Assembly: GCF_002608565.1 (NCBI RefSeq)
Contig: NZ_LIXM01000001.1
Span: forward strand, 248,001 to 312,000
DNA from: Vibrio sp. PID17_43
GTDB taxonomy: Bacteria > Pseudomonadota > Gammaproteobacteria > Enterobacterales > Vibrionaceae
Length of the DNA: 64,000 nucleotides
Direction of reading: 5' to 3'
Under the pieces are notes generated by a model. The model worked only from the letters and a program-made list of their open reading frames with translations, was not told where the DNA came from and ran no database searches. This document shows, one piece after another, positions 8,999 through 17,724 of the stretch. Within the stretch, counting starts at the first letter, position 1, and every line of letters begins with the position of its first letter. Position numbers and translations under genes: made by a program.

Positions 8999-11900
8999 TT
9001 AGCCAGTTCCATAAAGAGCCTCGAAGAAAACTGACGGGTGATTTCTTAGTTGCTGTTCGATAATTTGGCGGTGAGCTATAACCATTTCCTTACCATATCC
9101 TGTCAACTTTTCTCCAGAATCGGTAAGACTGGCTGAAATATCAGATGCTACAACTCTGTCAGCCAATCCTAGTGCATACAGCTCTGTTGCAAGAGTTTCA
9201 TTTAATCCAATACGCAAAGACATCTGCAACTGTCTGACCAACTTGCTATGAGATCGATTATCAAACAAATTCTCTAATAAATCAGCACATGCACCAACTA
9301 TCAACATGGCTTCGTATCCAAGACTGTTGTCACAAATATCCGTGATGTTTTCGATTTTCAAGTTACGTTGCTGGATACCAGCTCTAAACCTGAACCCATC
9401 CTTATTCGCTTGCAACAAAATATCGTTATAAGAAACACCTGAACACCACTGCTTGGCAATAGATAGTCCAGCACCTTCACCTATCAACTTACCCAAACTA
9501 TTACTCATGCCAAGATGTTCTACGACAGACCATAGAAACTCCAGTGCATGCAAGATATCAGACTCTTCATCTAATGATCCGATATTTTCTCTCAACCATT
9601 CCTCTAGGTAGTTTAATTCCCGAATTCCCAATAATGCTTTTCCATAGCAAGGACGCTTTTCAGGTTCAACTTGTTTAACTCTATCAGCAACAATTCTGAA
9701 TGCTTGGGCAAGTTTTTCCTTTTCTTCATCACTAGCAAGGCTAAAAGCAAAAGTCCCACTACAAAGTTCGGATAGTGCCTCGCCCTCAAGCATTTCGTCG
9801 CTGCTTAAATTAGCAAGCAAGAAGCTCTCAAGACTTTCCACATAACCTATTCTTTGCTGTATCTGTTTAAGTAGCCCTGAAACATTGTTTCCCTGCCCCT
9901 CTAGTTCAATACAACGTTGTTCATATTCATAAGGTTTTTCTAAAAACATCATTGGATCGATGGAGTAATTGCCGTCGAAGAGAGGTTGTACTAGATTCAA
10001 AAGGCTACTCGAACAGCTTTCAGAGTTAGAAGGGTCTAATAAGTTATTCATTTGAGACCATTGCCATCGTTTAGTTGTAAGACGTTGGTCAAACAATTCT
10101 GTATCTGCGAAGATGATGCTTCCTTCTGTATGCTTGCCAGCCCTACCAGCTCGCCCTAAAAGATTGTGAAAGTCTCTAGTTGATATAAGTTTCTCGCCTT
10201 GAAATACTCCCGATACAACAAGATACTTGATCGGAAGGTTAACACCTTGCGCCAATGTTGATGTGCACACAACACAGCGGCCAAGACCGTTTTCCATGGC
10301 ATATTCCACAGATATTCTCAATCCATTAGGTATATTTGCGCTATGTGGAAGAACTCCTCGCTTTATCGCCTTCGTAACAACTGAACTGCTACCCAAATGC
10401 AATTCAGACAACCTGCCGATTTTCTTGATTTCATCTTGATTGCTATACGCGATTGGTGCGTCAAGTTGCTCAATACGATCTAACGGCTTAACTATTTCTC
10501 GACAAATCTTTAAAACGGAACTTTTTTGTCCGCAGAAAACTGCTACTGGACCACTTTCTGAGAGTTTGATACCCAAATATGCAGCGATGAGTGATTTATC
10601 CTCCTTCGGAGGAAACAACCTTTGTACAGTTTCGTTACCTTTTCTTGGAATCTCGAGTGACTGAATCACTCGTGGCACAAAGAACTCTTCTGTATTGATG
10701 TTAAAGGGCTCAACATAGTGAAACTGCCCGCGTCCCGATTTCCAACTAGCGAACGCAATACTCCGTTCAGTGGACAAATACTCCGAACCGTTAACTACAG
10801 TTCCATTACCCGCATACAACCAGTCACCAATAGTTTCAGCATTTGATAAAACAGCAGAAATCAAAACATGTTGCGTTTCTCCGCTTAGACCTCGCTTCAA
10901 GTTTGTTAGAAGAAGCTCATAAGTAACCCCTCGCCCCCCTGTATCGAATTGATGCCCTTCGTCATAGATAACCAAAGATATCGTTTCTGCTAACTCTGGT
11001 TTATGACGTAACAGGTAGACAAGTTTTTCTGGTGTAGCAACAATAATTGTCGGGGTAGTATGATTATCTTTTTGCTCAAATAGTTGCGTAAATAATTCAA
11101 CGTCAAAATCGTCTATTTGCGGAATGTCATTGAGCTGATTGACTAAAACATCTTCATTAGTAAATGCAACGGATAATGAAGTGCTGATTTCCCTGCACAG
11201 AGATCGAAAAGGCGCGATAATGACGGCGACAGATGCTCTTCCAGACAAAAAAGACGAACGGATAATTAGCTCTGCTGATTTAGTCTTCCCCGCGCTTGTT
11301 GGAAGCTGAACGACAGCAGACCTACCTCTGAAAACCCCAGCATCTCCAAGTAACCTTTGTGCTGGCCAAAGCTCTTTGGTAAATGTTGGTTTCTTGGAAG
11401 CTTCCGACCAAAAGCTCCATTCTAAGCCAGTGTAAGTTGGCAACAGAATTTTTGTTGAGTTACTCAATCTTTTTTGAATAATAGCAGCTAAAACTTGGGC
11501 AATAAGTAACTCTCTATCAGAACCATTTTCAAAAAAATATTTCTGGATATTATTAGTTACCGATAAAAAGCGCTTCTTCTCTATATTCTCAATAAATTCG
11601 CCATTTTTCTCTGTGTGGAAAAAATGAGTCAATAATGCCACCATTTCCATAAATATTGGTAAATCAGGGATTGGTATGTGCTCTGGATGTTGCTTATATC
11701 GGATATCATAACTATGGAAAATAGCTGTACTAGGCTGGTCATGGAAACGGATAACGAGTTCAAGTAGAAACTCGACTCCACTTTGAGTTATTTGAACCCT
11801 AGATTGCTCTAGCTTTTTTGATAGGACAGAGGCACTACCAGGCATGTCAGCCAGATAATAAGATGCGACACCTAGCAAGCAAAGGTAGTAGTCATAATCT

Positions 11901-12166
11901 GTCTGCAACTTCGACCCAATTAAAGCGTCAAAATACCTCGCAACATTTCTGAGCTCAGTTTTTCTTTGTGCATAAATTTCAGCATCTCTCTCAGACGAAA
12001 GCTCTTCTCGACACAAATCACCTAATATCCCAATTGTCATTAACAGTAGCTTCGTAGGGGATTCTGCTAAATGAATGTGATGTTCTTCATCTAAGCCGAA
12101 CTCATACATTTTGGATTTCGACTTGGTGATAGAAAGTAACTTAGAAGATTGATTTTCAAATCTCAT
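8999..12166 (-). CDS. hamB: Hachiman-like HamB superfamily 2 helicase
   Basis: A 1055-residue DExH helicase. The N-terminal ~260 residues are a helical region without a motif I recognise. The helicase core follows: motif I QLPTSAGKT (287-295), motif II as DEGH (402-405), and motif VI as GRAGRAG in LLGRAGRAGKH. Motif TSTLAQGVNLP is typical of Ski2/Brr2-like enzymes. The remaining C-terminal third is helical. In Hachiman, HamB surveys DNA and releases the nuclease HamA when it meets damaged or foreign DNA. The start overlaps the upstream nuclease gene by 11 bp, so the two are co-translated. Family membership is inferred from this architecture and the partner; a general Ski2-like helicase remains possible. 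Confidence 0.8.
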   Translation of the reverse strand: MRFENQSSKLLSITKSKSKMYEFGLDEEHHIHLAESPTKLLLMTIGILGDLCREELSSERDAEIYAQRKTELRNVARYFDALIGSKLQTDYDYYLCLLGVASYYLADMPGSASVLSKKLEQSRVQITQSGVEFLLELVIRFHDQPSTAIFHSYDIRYKQHPEHIPIPDLPIFMEMVALLTHFFHTEKNGEFIENIEKKRFLSVTNNIQKYFFENGSDRELLIAQVLAAIIQKRLSNSTKILLPTYTGLEWSFWSEASKKPTFTKELWPAQRLLGDAGVFRGRSAVVQLPTSAGKTKSAELIIRSSFLSGRASVAVIIAPFRSLCREISTSLSVAFTNEDVLVNQLNDIPQIDDFDVELFTQLFEQKDNHTTPTIIVATPEKLVYLLRHKPELAETISLVIYDEGHQFDTGGRGVTYELLLTNLKRGLSGETQHVLISAVLSNAETIGDWLYAGNGTVVNGSEYLSTERSIAFASWKSGRGQFHYVEPFNINTEEFFVPRVIQSLEIPRKGNETVQRLFPPKEDKSLIAAYLGIKLSESGPVAVFCGQKSSVLKICREIVKPLDRIEQLDAPIAYSNQDEIKKIGRLSELHLGSSSVVTKAIKRGVLPHSANIPNGLRISVEYAMENGLGRCVVCTSTLAQGVNLPIKYLVVSGVFQGEKLISTRDFHNLLGRAGRAGKHTEGSIIFADTELFDQRLTTKRWQWSQMNNLLDPSNSESCSSSLLNLVQPLFDGNYSIDPMMFLEKPYEYEQRCIELEGQGNNVSGLLKQIQQRIGYVESLESFLLANLSSDEMLEGEALSELCSGTFAFSLASDEEKEKLAQAFRIVADRVKQVEPEKRPCYGKALLGIRELNYLEEWLRENIGSLDEESDILHALEFLWSVVEHLGMSNSLGKLIGEGAGLSIAKQWCSGVSYNDILLQANKDGFRFRAGIQQRNLKIENITDICDNSLGYEAMLIVGACADLLENLFDNRSHSKLVRQLQMSLRIGLNETLATELYALGLADRVVASDISASLTDSGEKLTGYGKEMVIAHRQIIEQQLRNHPSVFFEALYGTG

Positions 12167-12971
12167 TTGCAGCCCTATCGTATAGTGCGTGTGCGAGGGT
12201 CATTAACTCACTTCCTTGAATTGCCAGAAGCTCGAGGTCTTGAGCGTATGGGTGTATGGTGGTGTTCGCTTCAGCAAGTACCTCGGGGTCATAAGCACTA
12301 TCAGAACAAACTGCTGCTGCACCAAACCTCAACTTATAAGGCTGATTAACAGAGTCTTGGAATCTGTTAATCAATCCGACACCTTGTAATTCATTTCGGT
12401 CAATCATACGTTGCTTGATACCGTTGAGAGATTCAGCTAAGCGCAAATGATCTTTCGCCGAATGATCAATAGCCTCTTGAAGCATAGATTTTGCTCCATG
12501 GCTTAATTTTGCCTTTACTTCATACACTAACAGTTCATCATCACTCGCTCTTCCGACTGCTTGCTTAAAGGCCAAAACATCTGATCCCTTGGTGGATTCG
12601 TTAGGTACCCCTTTTCGGTCATAGCGAGTTCTGGGAACAGTATAGTTATGTAGGTAAGTTAAATAATCAGCAACTAAAATTTCCGCAAAGTCTCCAGCAC
12701 GAATACTGGGCCCAGGGGCAACAGAAGCACTAGGAAATTTCATTGAGAGTAAATAATCTGTAGGAGTCTGCCCTGGAGCTTTGAGCAAATCTATCTGAGC
12801 ATCATTACAATAGTGATTCCTAAAGTGCTTCGCCCATGCAGTCATCTTTTGTTGGTCACTAACATCATGATGAAAACGAAAAACTTTAACATCCCGGCCA
12901 CATGTTAATGTTAGATTATTTCCTGTGTCTTGGAGCCACTGCATGTGCTCGTTGGTCCATGGCGTATGCAT
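12156..12971 (-). CDS. hamA: Hachiman-like HamA PD-(D/E)XK nuclease (DUF1837-like)
   Basis: A 271-residue protein of the size usual for HamA. It shows a PD-(D/E)XK active site: Glu97 in GDFAEILVADYL, Asp131 in KGSDVLAF, and Glu151 and Lys153 in LLVYEVKAKL. It precedes and overlaps the helicase gene, the hamA-hamB order known from Hachiman systems. There the complex is inactive until the helicase senses DNA ends or lesions, after which the nuclease degrades DNA broadly and aborts infection. The residues are seen; the mechanism is from the family. An IS3-family element lies 188 bp upstream of the start, so the promoter is in that gap or supplied by the IS. Confidence 0.75.
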   Translation of the reverse strand: MHTPWTNEHMQWLQDTGNNLTLTCGRDVKVFRFHHDVSDQQKMTAWAKHFRNHYCNDAQIDLLKAPGQTPTDYLLSMKFPSASVAPGPSIRAGDFAEILVADYLTYLHNYTVPRTRYDRKGVPNESTKGSDVLAFKQAVGRASDDELLVYEVKAKLSHGAKSMLQEAIDHSAKDHLRLAESLNGIKQRMIDRNELQGVGLINRFQDSVNQPYKLRFGAAAVCSDSAYDPEVLAEANTTIHPYAQDLELLAIQGSELMTLAHALYDRAANEI

Positions 12972-13222
12972 TTTTCAACCAATTATATATTTAACTGAAT
13001 TTTAGGAAGAAAGTATCATGTTCTAGATTTAATTTCTGTACACTAGAGCATGTTTTAATAAAGGCTAATTGATACGAGATGGATCTTAACATTACTTTTT
13101 CTATGCCAAGTTTGATGCTTTTAACAAAAATAGGGGGCAAGCTCTAAATGATTTTGGGGCAGATCAGAAGTGGACCCCAATGGTTGGACACATAAGCTAA
13201 TTCCTTAAGTGGTTGATCCAGC

Positions 13223-14091
13223 TCATGCTGCGTATCTCTGCCTGCCGAAGTAGGCTTCATCAGGGGTAAGGTTATTGAGTCCCTGATGGTTACGCTCCTC
13301 ATTATAAAACACCATGTAGTGACCGATTTCAAGCTCGGCTTCACGAGGTGTGGTATAAGCTTTTAAGTAAATCTCCTCATATTTCAGGCTTCGCCATAAT
13401 CGTTCGATGAAAACATTGTCGATCCAACGACCTTTCCCATCCATGCTGATCCGTACATTATGGTCGATCAACTTCTGTGTGAACTCAGTGCTGGTAAACT
13501 GACTGCCTTGATCTGAGTTGAAGATATCGGGTGGTCCGTAGTGCTTAAGCGCTTCTTCAAGAGCTTCGATACAAAAGCTAGTATCCATGGTGTTAGATAA
13601 CCGCCAAGACAGCACCTTACGGCTATACCAATCGATGATGGCAACAAGGTAGAGGAACCCTTTAGCCATCGGGACATACGTGATATCGATTGCCCACGCC
13701 TGGTTGGGGTAAGTAACTTCGATGTCACGCAATAGGTAGGGATAAACCTTGTGTGCTTTGTTCGCCAGTGTCGTTTTGGGCTTGGGATAAATCGCTCCAA
13801 TGCCCATTTCACGCATGATCCGAACGATACGCTTGCGATTAACCTTATGGCCTTTTTTAGCCAGCTCAGTTCGAACACGCCTACTGCCCATGAACGGATA
13901 TTGAAGGTGAATTTCGTCAATCATACGACGCAATTCAATCTCCTCAGCAGAAAGTCCGATGGGCTGGTAATAAGCCGTAGAGCGAGCAATATTGAGAAGC
14001 TCGCACTGGCGCTTTATCGGTAGTTGGGTGGATTTATCCAGCGAACTCTTTCGCTGTGCTCGATCTAACGACCGAGCACTTTCGCCAAAAA
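13223..14091 (-). CDS. IS3-family transposase OrfB (rve, DDE)
   Basis: Catalytic residues are visible: Asp in WAIDITYVP, Asp in NSDQGSQF and Glu in IERLWRSLKYEE. A conventional start could be placed at 13933. However, the frame is open back to 14091, into the end of orfA, and the upstream part (DRAQRKSS, QCELLNIARSTAYYQP) is typical OrfB sequence. A T TTT TTG slippery run in orfA (14088-14094) would give a -1 shift and the OrfAB fusion transposase usual for this family. No disabling mutation seen. Confidence 0.88.
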
Positions 14092-14346
14092 ATCATTTTC
14101 CATGGTCAATTGACCGATCTTAGCGTGGAGTTTGTCCACTTCTTCAGAATTGTCTTTGCCCAACTGACTTTCAGAGGCAAAGATCATGGCTGCATTTTCA
14201 AGCAGCTCTTTCTTCCATGTTGAGATCTGGTTGGGATGCAGGTTGTACTTCTGTGCTAACTCAGCGACAGTTTTATCACCTTTAGCGGCAGCCAATGCCA
14301 CCTTAGCTTTAAATTCGGGAGAGTGGTTTCTGCGTTTTCTATTCAT
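14065..14346 (-). CDS. IS3-family transposase OrfA (helix-turn-helix)
   Basis: A 93-residue DNA-binding subunit with the HTH of this family (TVAELAQKYNLHPNQISTWK) followed by a leucine-zipper-like segment (KIGQLTMENDFLAKVL). The -1 frameshift site near its end would join it to OrfB. Confidence 0.9.
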   Translation of the reverse strand: MNRKRRNHSPEFKAKVALAAAKGDKTVAELAQKYNLHPNQISTWKKELLENAAMIFASESQLGKDNSEEVDKLHAKIGQLTMENDFLAKVLGR

Positions 14347-14430
14347 AATCTGCTCCAGTATTTCTGGGTACTATCAAAACAGATCAATCACTTAAAGTCA
14401 TGTCCGAAAATCGGGGACCACTTCTGATCT

Positions 14431-14454
14431 GAGCTAGCGAGGGGTCGCTAGCTC
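14431..14454. repeat. Perfect 10-bp inverted repeat at the IS edge
   Basis: Arms gagctagcga and tcgctagctc around gggg. It abuts the IS end and precedes boundary repeat copy B by a few bases. There is no T tract. Confidence 0.6.
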
Positions 14455-14459
14455 GAAGT

Positions 14460-14500
14460 ATGGACAGAAGTGTGTCACTGGCTTCTCTAAATTAGCAATT
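14460..14500 (+). repeat. Module-boundary repeat, copy B
   Basis: Starts atggacagaagtgtgtca and ends ctaaattagcaatt. It aligns with copy A (31 of 41 positions) and shares tggacagaa with copy C. It lies between the IS/Hachiman module and the hydrolase module. Confidence 0.5.
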
Positions 14501-14611
14501 AATTAGTGTAGGTATGACAAACTCACTTAATTAAGTGCTTAGTCTAAGTGGTGTAGTTCAGGCGTTCAAACACCTTATTTAAACAATTATGATCGATTTA
14601 TTTCTGGTTTT

Positions 14612-15550
14612 TCATGCACTCTCCATATTAAAACCCGTTTTAGACACTAGCAGTAGTGTGGCACTCAGTTTAGCTAAAGCTATTTGTTTACTTCTTGATA
14701 CATTTGCAATAACACTTGAAGTTGCCGGCTTAGTTCGAGCTTGAATGATGTCAGCTTGGCTTTCATATGCACCTTCGCAATTCTCTCGCAGCCACTTTTC
14801 TCTTCGAGCTTGCTTACCCTGGTCGTTAAATTTCACTTTTCTGAGGCGGCGACCAACTTCTTCTTTTTTATATTTGGTATGTCCATTAACGATTGAAGAT
14901 AAGTTCACGTTATACAACTGCTTTTTAAATCCTTGATCAATTGGTTGCAAACCAACTGGTTCGTGTTTGAAGCCAATTGACAGTTGATATGCCGCCTTTA
15001 GAACCATATCATTATTAGAGTAACAATTTACGATTTTTAGGGAGCGGTTTCTCTCTAAGATACGATCCCACCTATCGCTGCTTGATACCGCGCCACCAAA
15101 AAGATATGCCGCATTCACTTTATTTAGTTTAGTTGTATTTTTTAGAGCGTTGAAAATCACCCTTGCACCAAGAGAGTGTCCCATCAAAACAAAATCATGC
15201 TCTAGAACATCAATACATTTTGCTAAATGTCGTCCTGCTTTCGCTGCATGTTGAATCGATCTATACCATTCTAGTTGTTGATCTCTTTCGTATGTAGTTG
15301 GCTTAAAGCGATCGAATATACTGCTATTTAAGTAATCTGTAGGGCCAACTCGCGCATACTTACCAATGATCTTAGTTAAGTTGCTGGCGGGCCAATGGAA
15401 ATGGCTAACTCGTGCTCTAGGATATCGTTGATCTATCAGTTGAATCCAGTCATCTGATTCAAAGTTACCTTCAGAGAGAAACCCATTTATTGCAATGACA
15501 TGGAGACCACTACCTGAGCTTTTACGAATCTCGGTTATTTGATAAGTCAC
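14612..15550 (-). CDS. Alpha/beta hydrolase (DUF726-like), possible defence effector
   Basis: A 312-residue protein with an alpha/beta-hydrolase core. An early HVIAINGFLSEG strand-loop resembles DUF726 proteins, and the nucleophile elbow is GHSLGARV near residue 124, with the Ser as likely nucleophile. The probable acid and His lie in the following 100 residues (an Asp in SNNDMVLKAA and a His in NGHTKY). No signal peptide or membrane span. The gene starts with GTG behind the stop of the membrane-protein gene, with an overlapping ribosome binding site, so the two form an operon. A hydrolase paired with a small membrane protein in a defence island suggests a lipid- or membrane-directed effector; this is inference. 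Confidence 0.6.
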   Translation of the reverse strand: MTYQITEIRKSSGSGLHVIAINGFLSEGNFESDDWIQLIDQRYPRARVSHFHWPASNLTKIIGKYARVGPTDYLNSSIFDRFKPTTYERDQQLEWYRSIQHAAKAGRHLAKCIDVLEHDFVLMGHSLGARVIFNALKNTTKLNKVNAAYLFGGAVSSSDRWDRILERNRSLKIVNCYSNNDMVLKAAYQLSIGFKHEPVGLQPIDQGFKKQLYNVNLSSIVNGHTKYKKEEVGRRLRKVKFNDQGKQARREKWLRENCEGAYESQADIIQARTKPATSSVIANVSRSKQIALAKLSATLLLVSKTGFNMESA

Positions 15551-15558
15551 GGATCACC

Positions 15559-15900
15559 CTATCGTTCAATTCTTGAAATCAATATACTAAAGATTGGTCT
15601 TACAATTAGTGTCCAGCACATCATTGTGGTTAGGACGACAATTTCTGCCGATATCTTATACAGTGTCACTAACGCTGCATATATAACCGGTGACACAATC
15701 AATCCTATAACATAAAGCTTGAAGCCTAATGCTAGAGCACCTAAAGCGCAAAGCGCAATCGTTAAGCGAAACATCCAACGCATAATAATATCCGTCGAGC
15801 TGTAACCGTCGTAGTAGCTAAATATACCTTTTATGTCACTGATACAGTAATCAATAATCCCTGCTATTCGCTTATCACTTAAAACGTTTTTATCACTCAT
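15559..15900 (-). CDS. Small integral membrane protein paired with the hydrolase
   Basis: 113 residues from the ATG at 15900, which has a ribosome binding site (aggaaactga); an upstream TTG would add nine residues. A soluble N-terminus of about 45 residues is followed by two or three hydrophobic spans (from MFRLTIALCALGALALGF, YVIGLIVSPVIYAALV, and IVVLTTMMCWTLIV). No family recognised. It may anchor the hydrolase at the inner membrane or act as its sensor or immunity partner. Confidence 0.6.
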   Translation of the reverse strand: MSDKNVLSDKRIAGIIDYCISDIKGIFSYYDGYSSTDIIMRWMFRLTIALCALGALALGFKLYVIGLIVSPVIYAALVTLYKISAEIVVLTTMMCWTLIVRPIFSILISRIER

Positions 15901-15927
15901 TTCAGTTTCCTGTGATTGCCCTAACAA

Positions 15928-16298
15928 TTAACTAGTAGGCGGGCTCGTTTTTCTGGAAAATCGCAACCGAGCCAAATCTCTGTAAGTACATCAATAGTAA
16001 TATAAAACCTATGAATTAGGCACACAATAATGTCGGAAAAATGAGTCTGCTTGGATTTTACTCATCTTCAGCATCGTGCCCCCCCTCAACGCAATGGACT
16101 GAAAAAACTAGTACTCAAAGAGACAAGGTCATCATGGGTTTCAAAAAAATTGAGACATAAGAAAAAATATGGAAAAGCACACTATTGTGGTTGAAGTAAT
16201 TGAGCATCACTGAAAAGGAATGGGGCAGAAATGTGTCAGCTCGTTTATTCAATGACATGTGCTTGCATTAGAAATGGTGCTACCAAATCATGACCAAA
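15928..16298. other. Gap with boundary repeat copy D
   Basis: No gene seen in about 370 bp. At 16222-16240 the sequence ggggcagaaatgtgtca matches the core of boundary repeats A and B (gtgtgtca / cagaagtgtgtca). It lies between the hydrolase module and the recombinase module. Confidence 0.4.
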
Positions 16299-16601
16299 CT
16301 AATCTAAGTCACTCTTTGGCCTTGGCACGTTCCCTTTCAAATTTGCCGTTTCAAAAAACAACTTCAAGATGGCGTACTTCTCTTTGCGAACCTGCGCACT
16401 CTCATGCTTTGTGCGCTGCCAGTAGCCAATGATTTGTCGCCGCCCTACTCTTTTTAGCTGCTCTGCCACATAGGGCTCATGCTTGAAAATGTCATCCAAA
16501 ATCATCAGTAGACGCTTGATCTGCTTTCTTCGGTATGGGATACCGCGTTTATGATAAGGAGCCATGATCGTGAGGATCTGCTTTTTCGTCTGGAGATTCA
16601 T
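16299..16601 (-). CDS. Small accessory protein of the recombinase module
   Basis: A 100-residue basic, helical protein (MNLQTKKQILTIMAPYHKRG at the start; several Arg/Lys pairs). The ATG lies three bases behind the stop of the preceding recombinase gene, so it is translationally coupled. Position and size match the srap-type auxiliary gene that follows intB in the strand-biased circularising integrative elements (SEs) of Vibrio. I recognise the arrangement, not the fold. A role as DNA-binding helper in recombination is inferred. Confidence 0.6.
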   Translation of the reverse strand: MNLQTKKQILTIMAPYHKRGIPYRRKQIKRLLMILDDIFKHEPYVAEQLKRVGRRQIIGYWQRTKHESAQVRKEKYAILKLFFETANLKGNVPRPKSDLD

Positions 16602-16604
16602 GCA

Positions 16605-17618
16605 TCACCCGATATACGCGTTGGTGATGCTCACTCGGTGATGACCAAGTAACTCGGAGAGAATGAGCCTTGCTTCTTTATCTAGAACTCTGGCCTCTTG
16701 CACACTGATTGCTAATTGCTTTGCTATATACTGATGGTGCGCTTGTCCATGCGCAATATTAGCCTGAACAGGGCACCGTACCCCCATCAATGAAAAATAG
16801 ATTTCACAAGCAAAGTGTTTACGTTCACCATGGCTGCGATACTCAGGGGCAACTTTTTGTGTTTGCAGCCACGCATGGCATTGAAAGGCTTTAAAGCTAA
16901 GGCTACTGGGTATCAGCGTTATTTGACCTAGCGACTTCTGATAATTTGAGACTAACAGCAGAAGTTGGTGCTTTTGGTGTGTGTCGACAAAGAATGCTCT
17001 CGGTTGCCCTCCTTTTGTGCCTCGCGACAGAATGGGAGTATTCCCTTTGTCTAACTCTTTTAACGCCTGCGTGGCATCAAACAATGCAGCCTCTTTAAAC
17101 CGAAAGCCAAAAGTGCGCTGCAATTGCATGATCAACCGAACCTCTTCAGTGACGTATTGAAGCACATACTTATGCAGAGCTTCAGGAACGGAAGCATCTT
17201 CACGAGCAATCCCAGATCTAGGGGTAAATCCAAGATCTTTTGTTGCGTTTACTACGCATTGTTCATCACCCCTTGCTTGGGCTAAGCTCCGGTTTATGTG
17301 TGATAAATAATCTCGAGCTGTTGCGGAGCTGAATACGCCGGTTTCCACATTATTTTTGAGTGCTTGACCAAAGGACATCACATGGTAACGATCAATGTCA
17401 TTGAGTCGCTTAATCGCGAAATTCGTTTTAACGTATTCAACAAATAATTTGATTGCAGGCAAACGCGCTCGATGCGTATTTGACACCACCCCAGCTTGAT
17501 TTTCAAAACTGGCATTAATGAGCGCTTTGCGCATGTCTTTAGAGCCCAGGTTAAAATTAGGCTTAGAAAAGTCTCGCGCACCTCTCGTTAAATGACCAAT
17601 GTATTGTGTTTTTCTCAT
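16605..17618 (-). CDS. Tyrosine recombinase, Integrase_1 type (IntB-like)
   Basis: About 338 residues. The N-terminal half is a core-binding domain. The catalytic domain starts near 150 and keeps the active site: Arg in FGFRFKEAALFDA, Lys in RGTKGGQPR, His and Arg in SHGERKHFAC, a second His in LLGHHR, and the nucleophile Tyr two residues before the C-terminal IleGly (NAYIG). This Integrase_1 class differs from the P4-type integrase at 1535. I prefer the second ATG (17618), because the ribosome binding site agagagg lies seven bases upstream; the first ATG at 17624 is inside a hairpin arm. It is the middle gene of a three-gene operon. Confidence 0.8.
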   Translation of the reverse strand: MRKTQYIGHLTRGARDFSKPNFNLGSKDMRKALINASFENQAGVVSNTHRARLPAIKLFVEYVKTNFAIKRLNDIDRYHVMSFGQALKNNVETGVFSSATARDYLSHINRSLAQARGDEQCVVNATKDLGFTPRSGIAREDASVPEALHKYVLQYVTEEVRLIMQLQRTFGFRFKEAALFDATQALKELDKGNTPILSRGTKGGQPRAFFVDTHQKHQLLLLVSNYQKSLGQITLIPSSLSFKAFQCHAWLQTQKVAPEYRSHGERKHFACEIYFSLMGVRCPVQANIAHGQAHHQYIAKQLAISVQEARVLDKEARLILSELLGHHRVSITNAYIG

Positions 17619-17621
17619 AAA

Positions 17622-17648
17622 CATACCTCTCTACATGAGAGAGGTATG
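17622..17648 (-). promoter_or_regulatory. Hairpin covering the ribosome binding site of the IntB-like gene
   Basis: Perfect 11-bp arms catacctctct and agagaggtatg around a 5-base loop. In the mRNA the second arm contains the agagagg ribosome binding site for the ATG at 17618, so folding would hide it. It could limit recombinase translation, or be a DNA site bound by the recombinases themselves. Confidence 0.6.
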
Positions 17649-17724
17649 TGTAACATGACGTGATCATTAATATGTTGAGCCCATTATGTAGCCGCACATT
17701 GGAAGAATGATCACAGCATCAACT

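Larger units (their letters stand above)
13160..14431 (-). mobile_element. IS3-family insertion sequence
   Basis: Terminal inverted repeats cagatcagaagtggacccc (13160-13178) and its complement at 14413-14431 differ at one position. The element is about 1.27 kb and encodes orfA and orfB on the minus strand. No matching target duplication is obvious (gggg on the left, agct on the right), so the exact ends may be off by a few bases, or the flanks have rearranged. It separates the Hachiman-like genes from the hydrolase pair. Confidence 0.88.
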
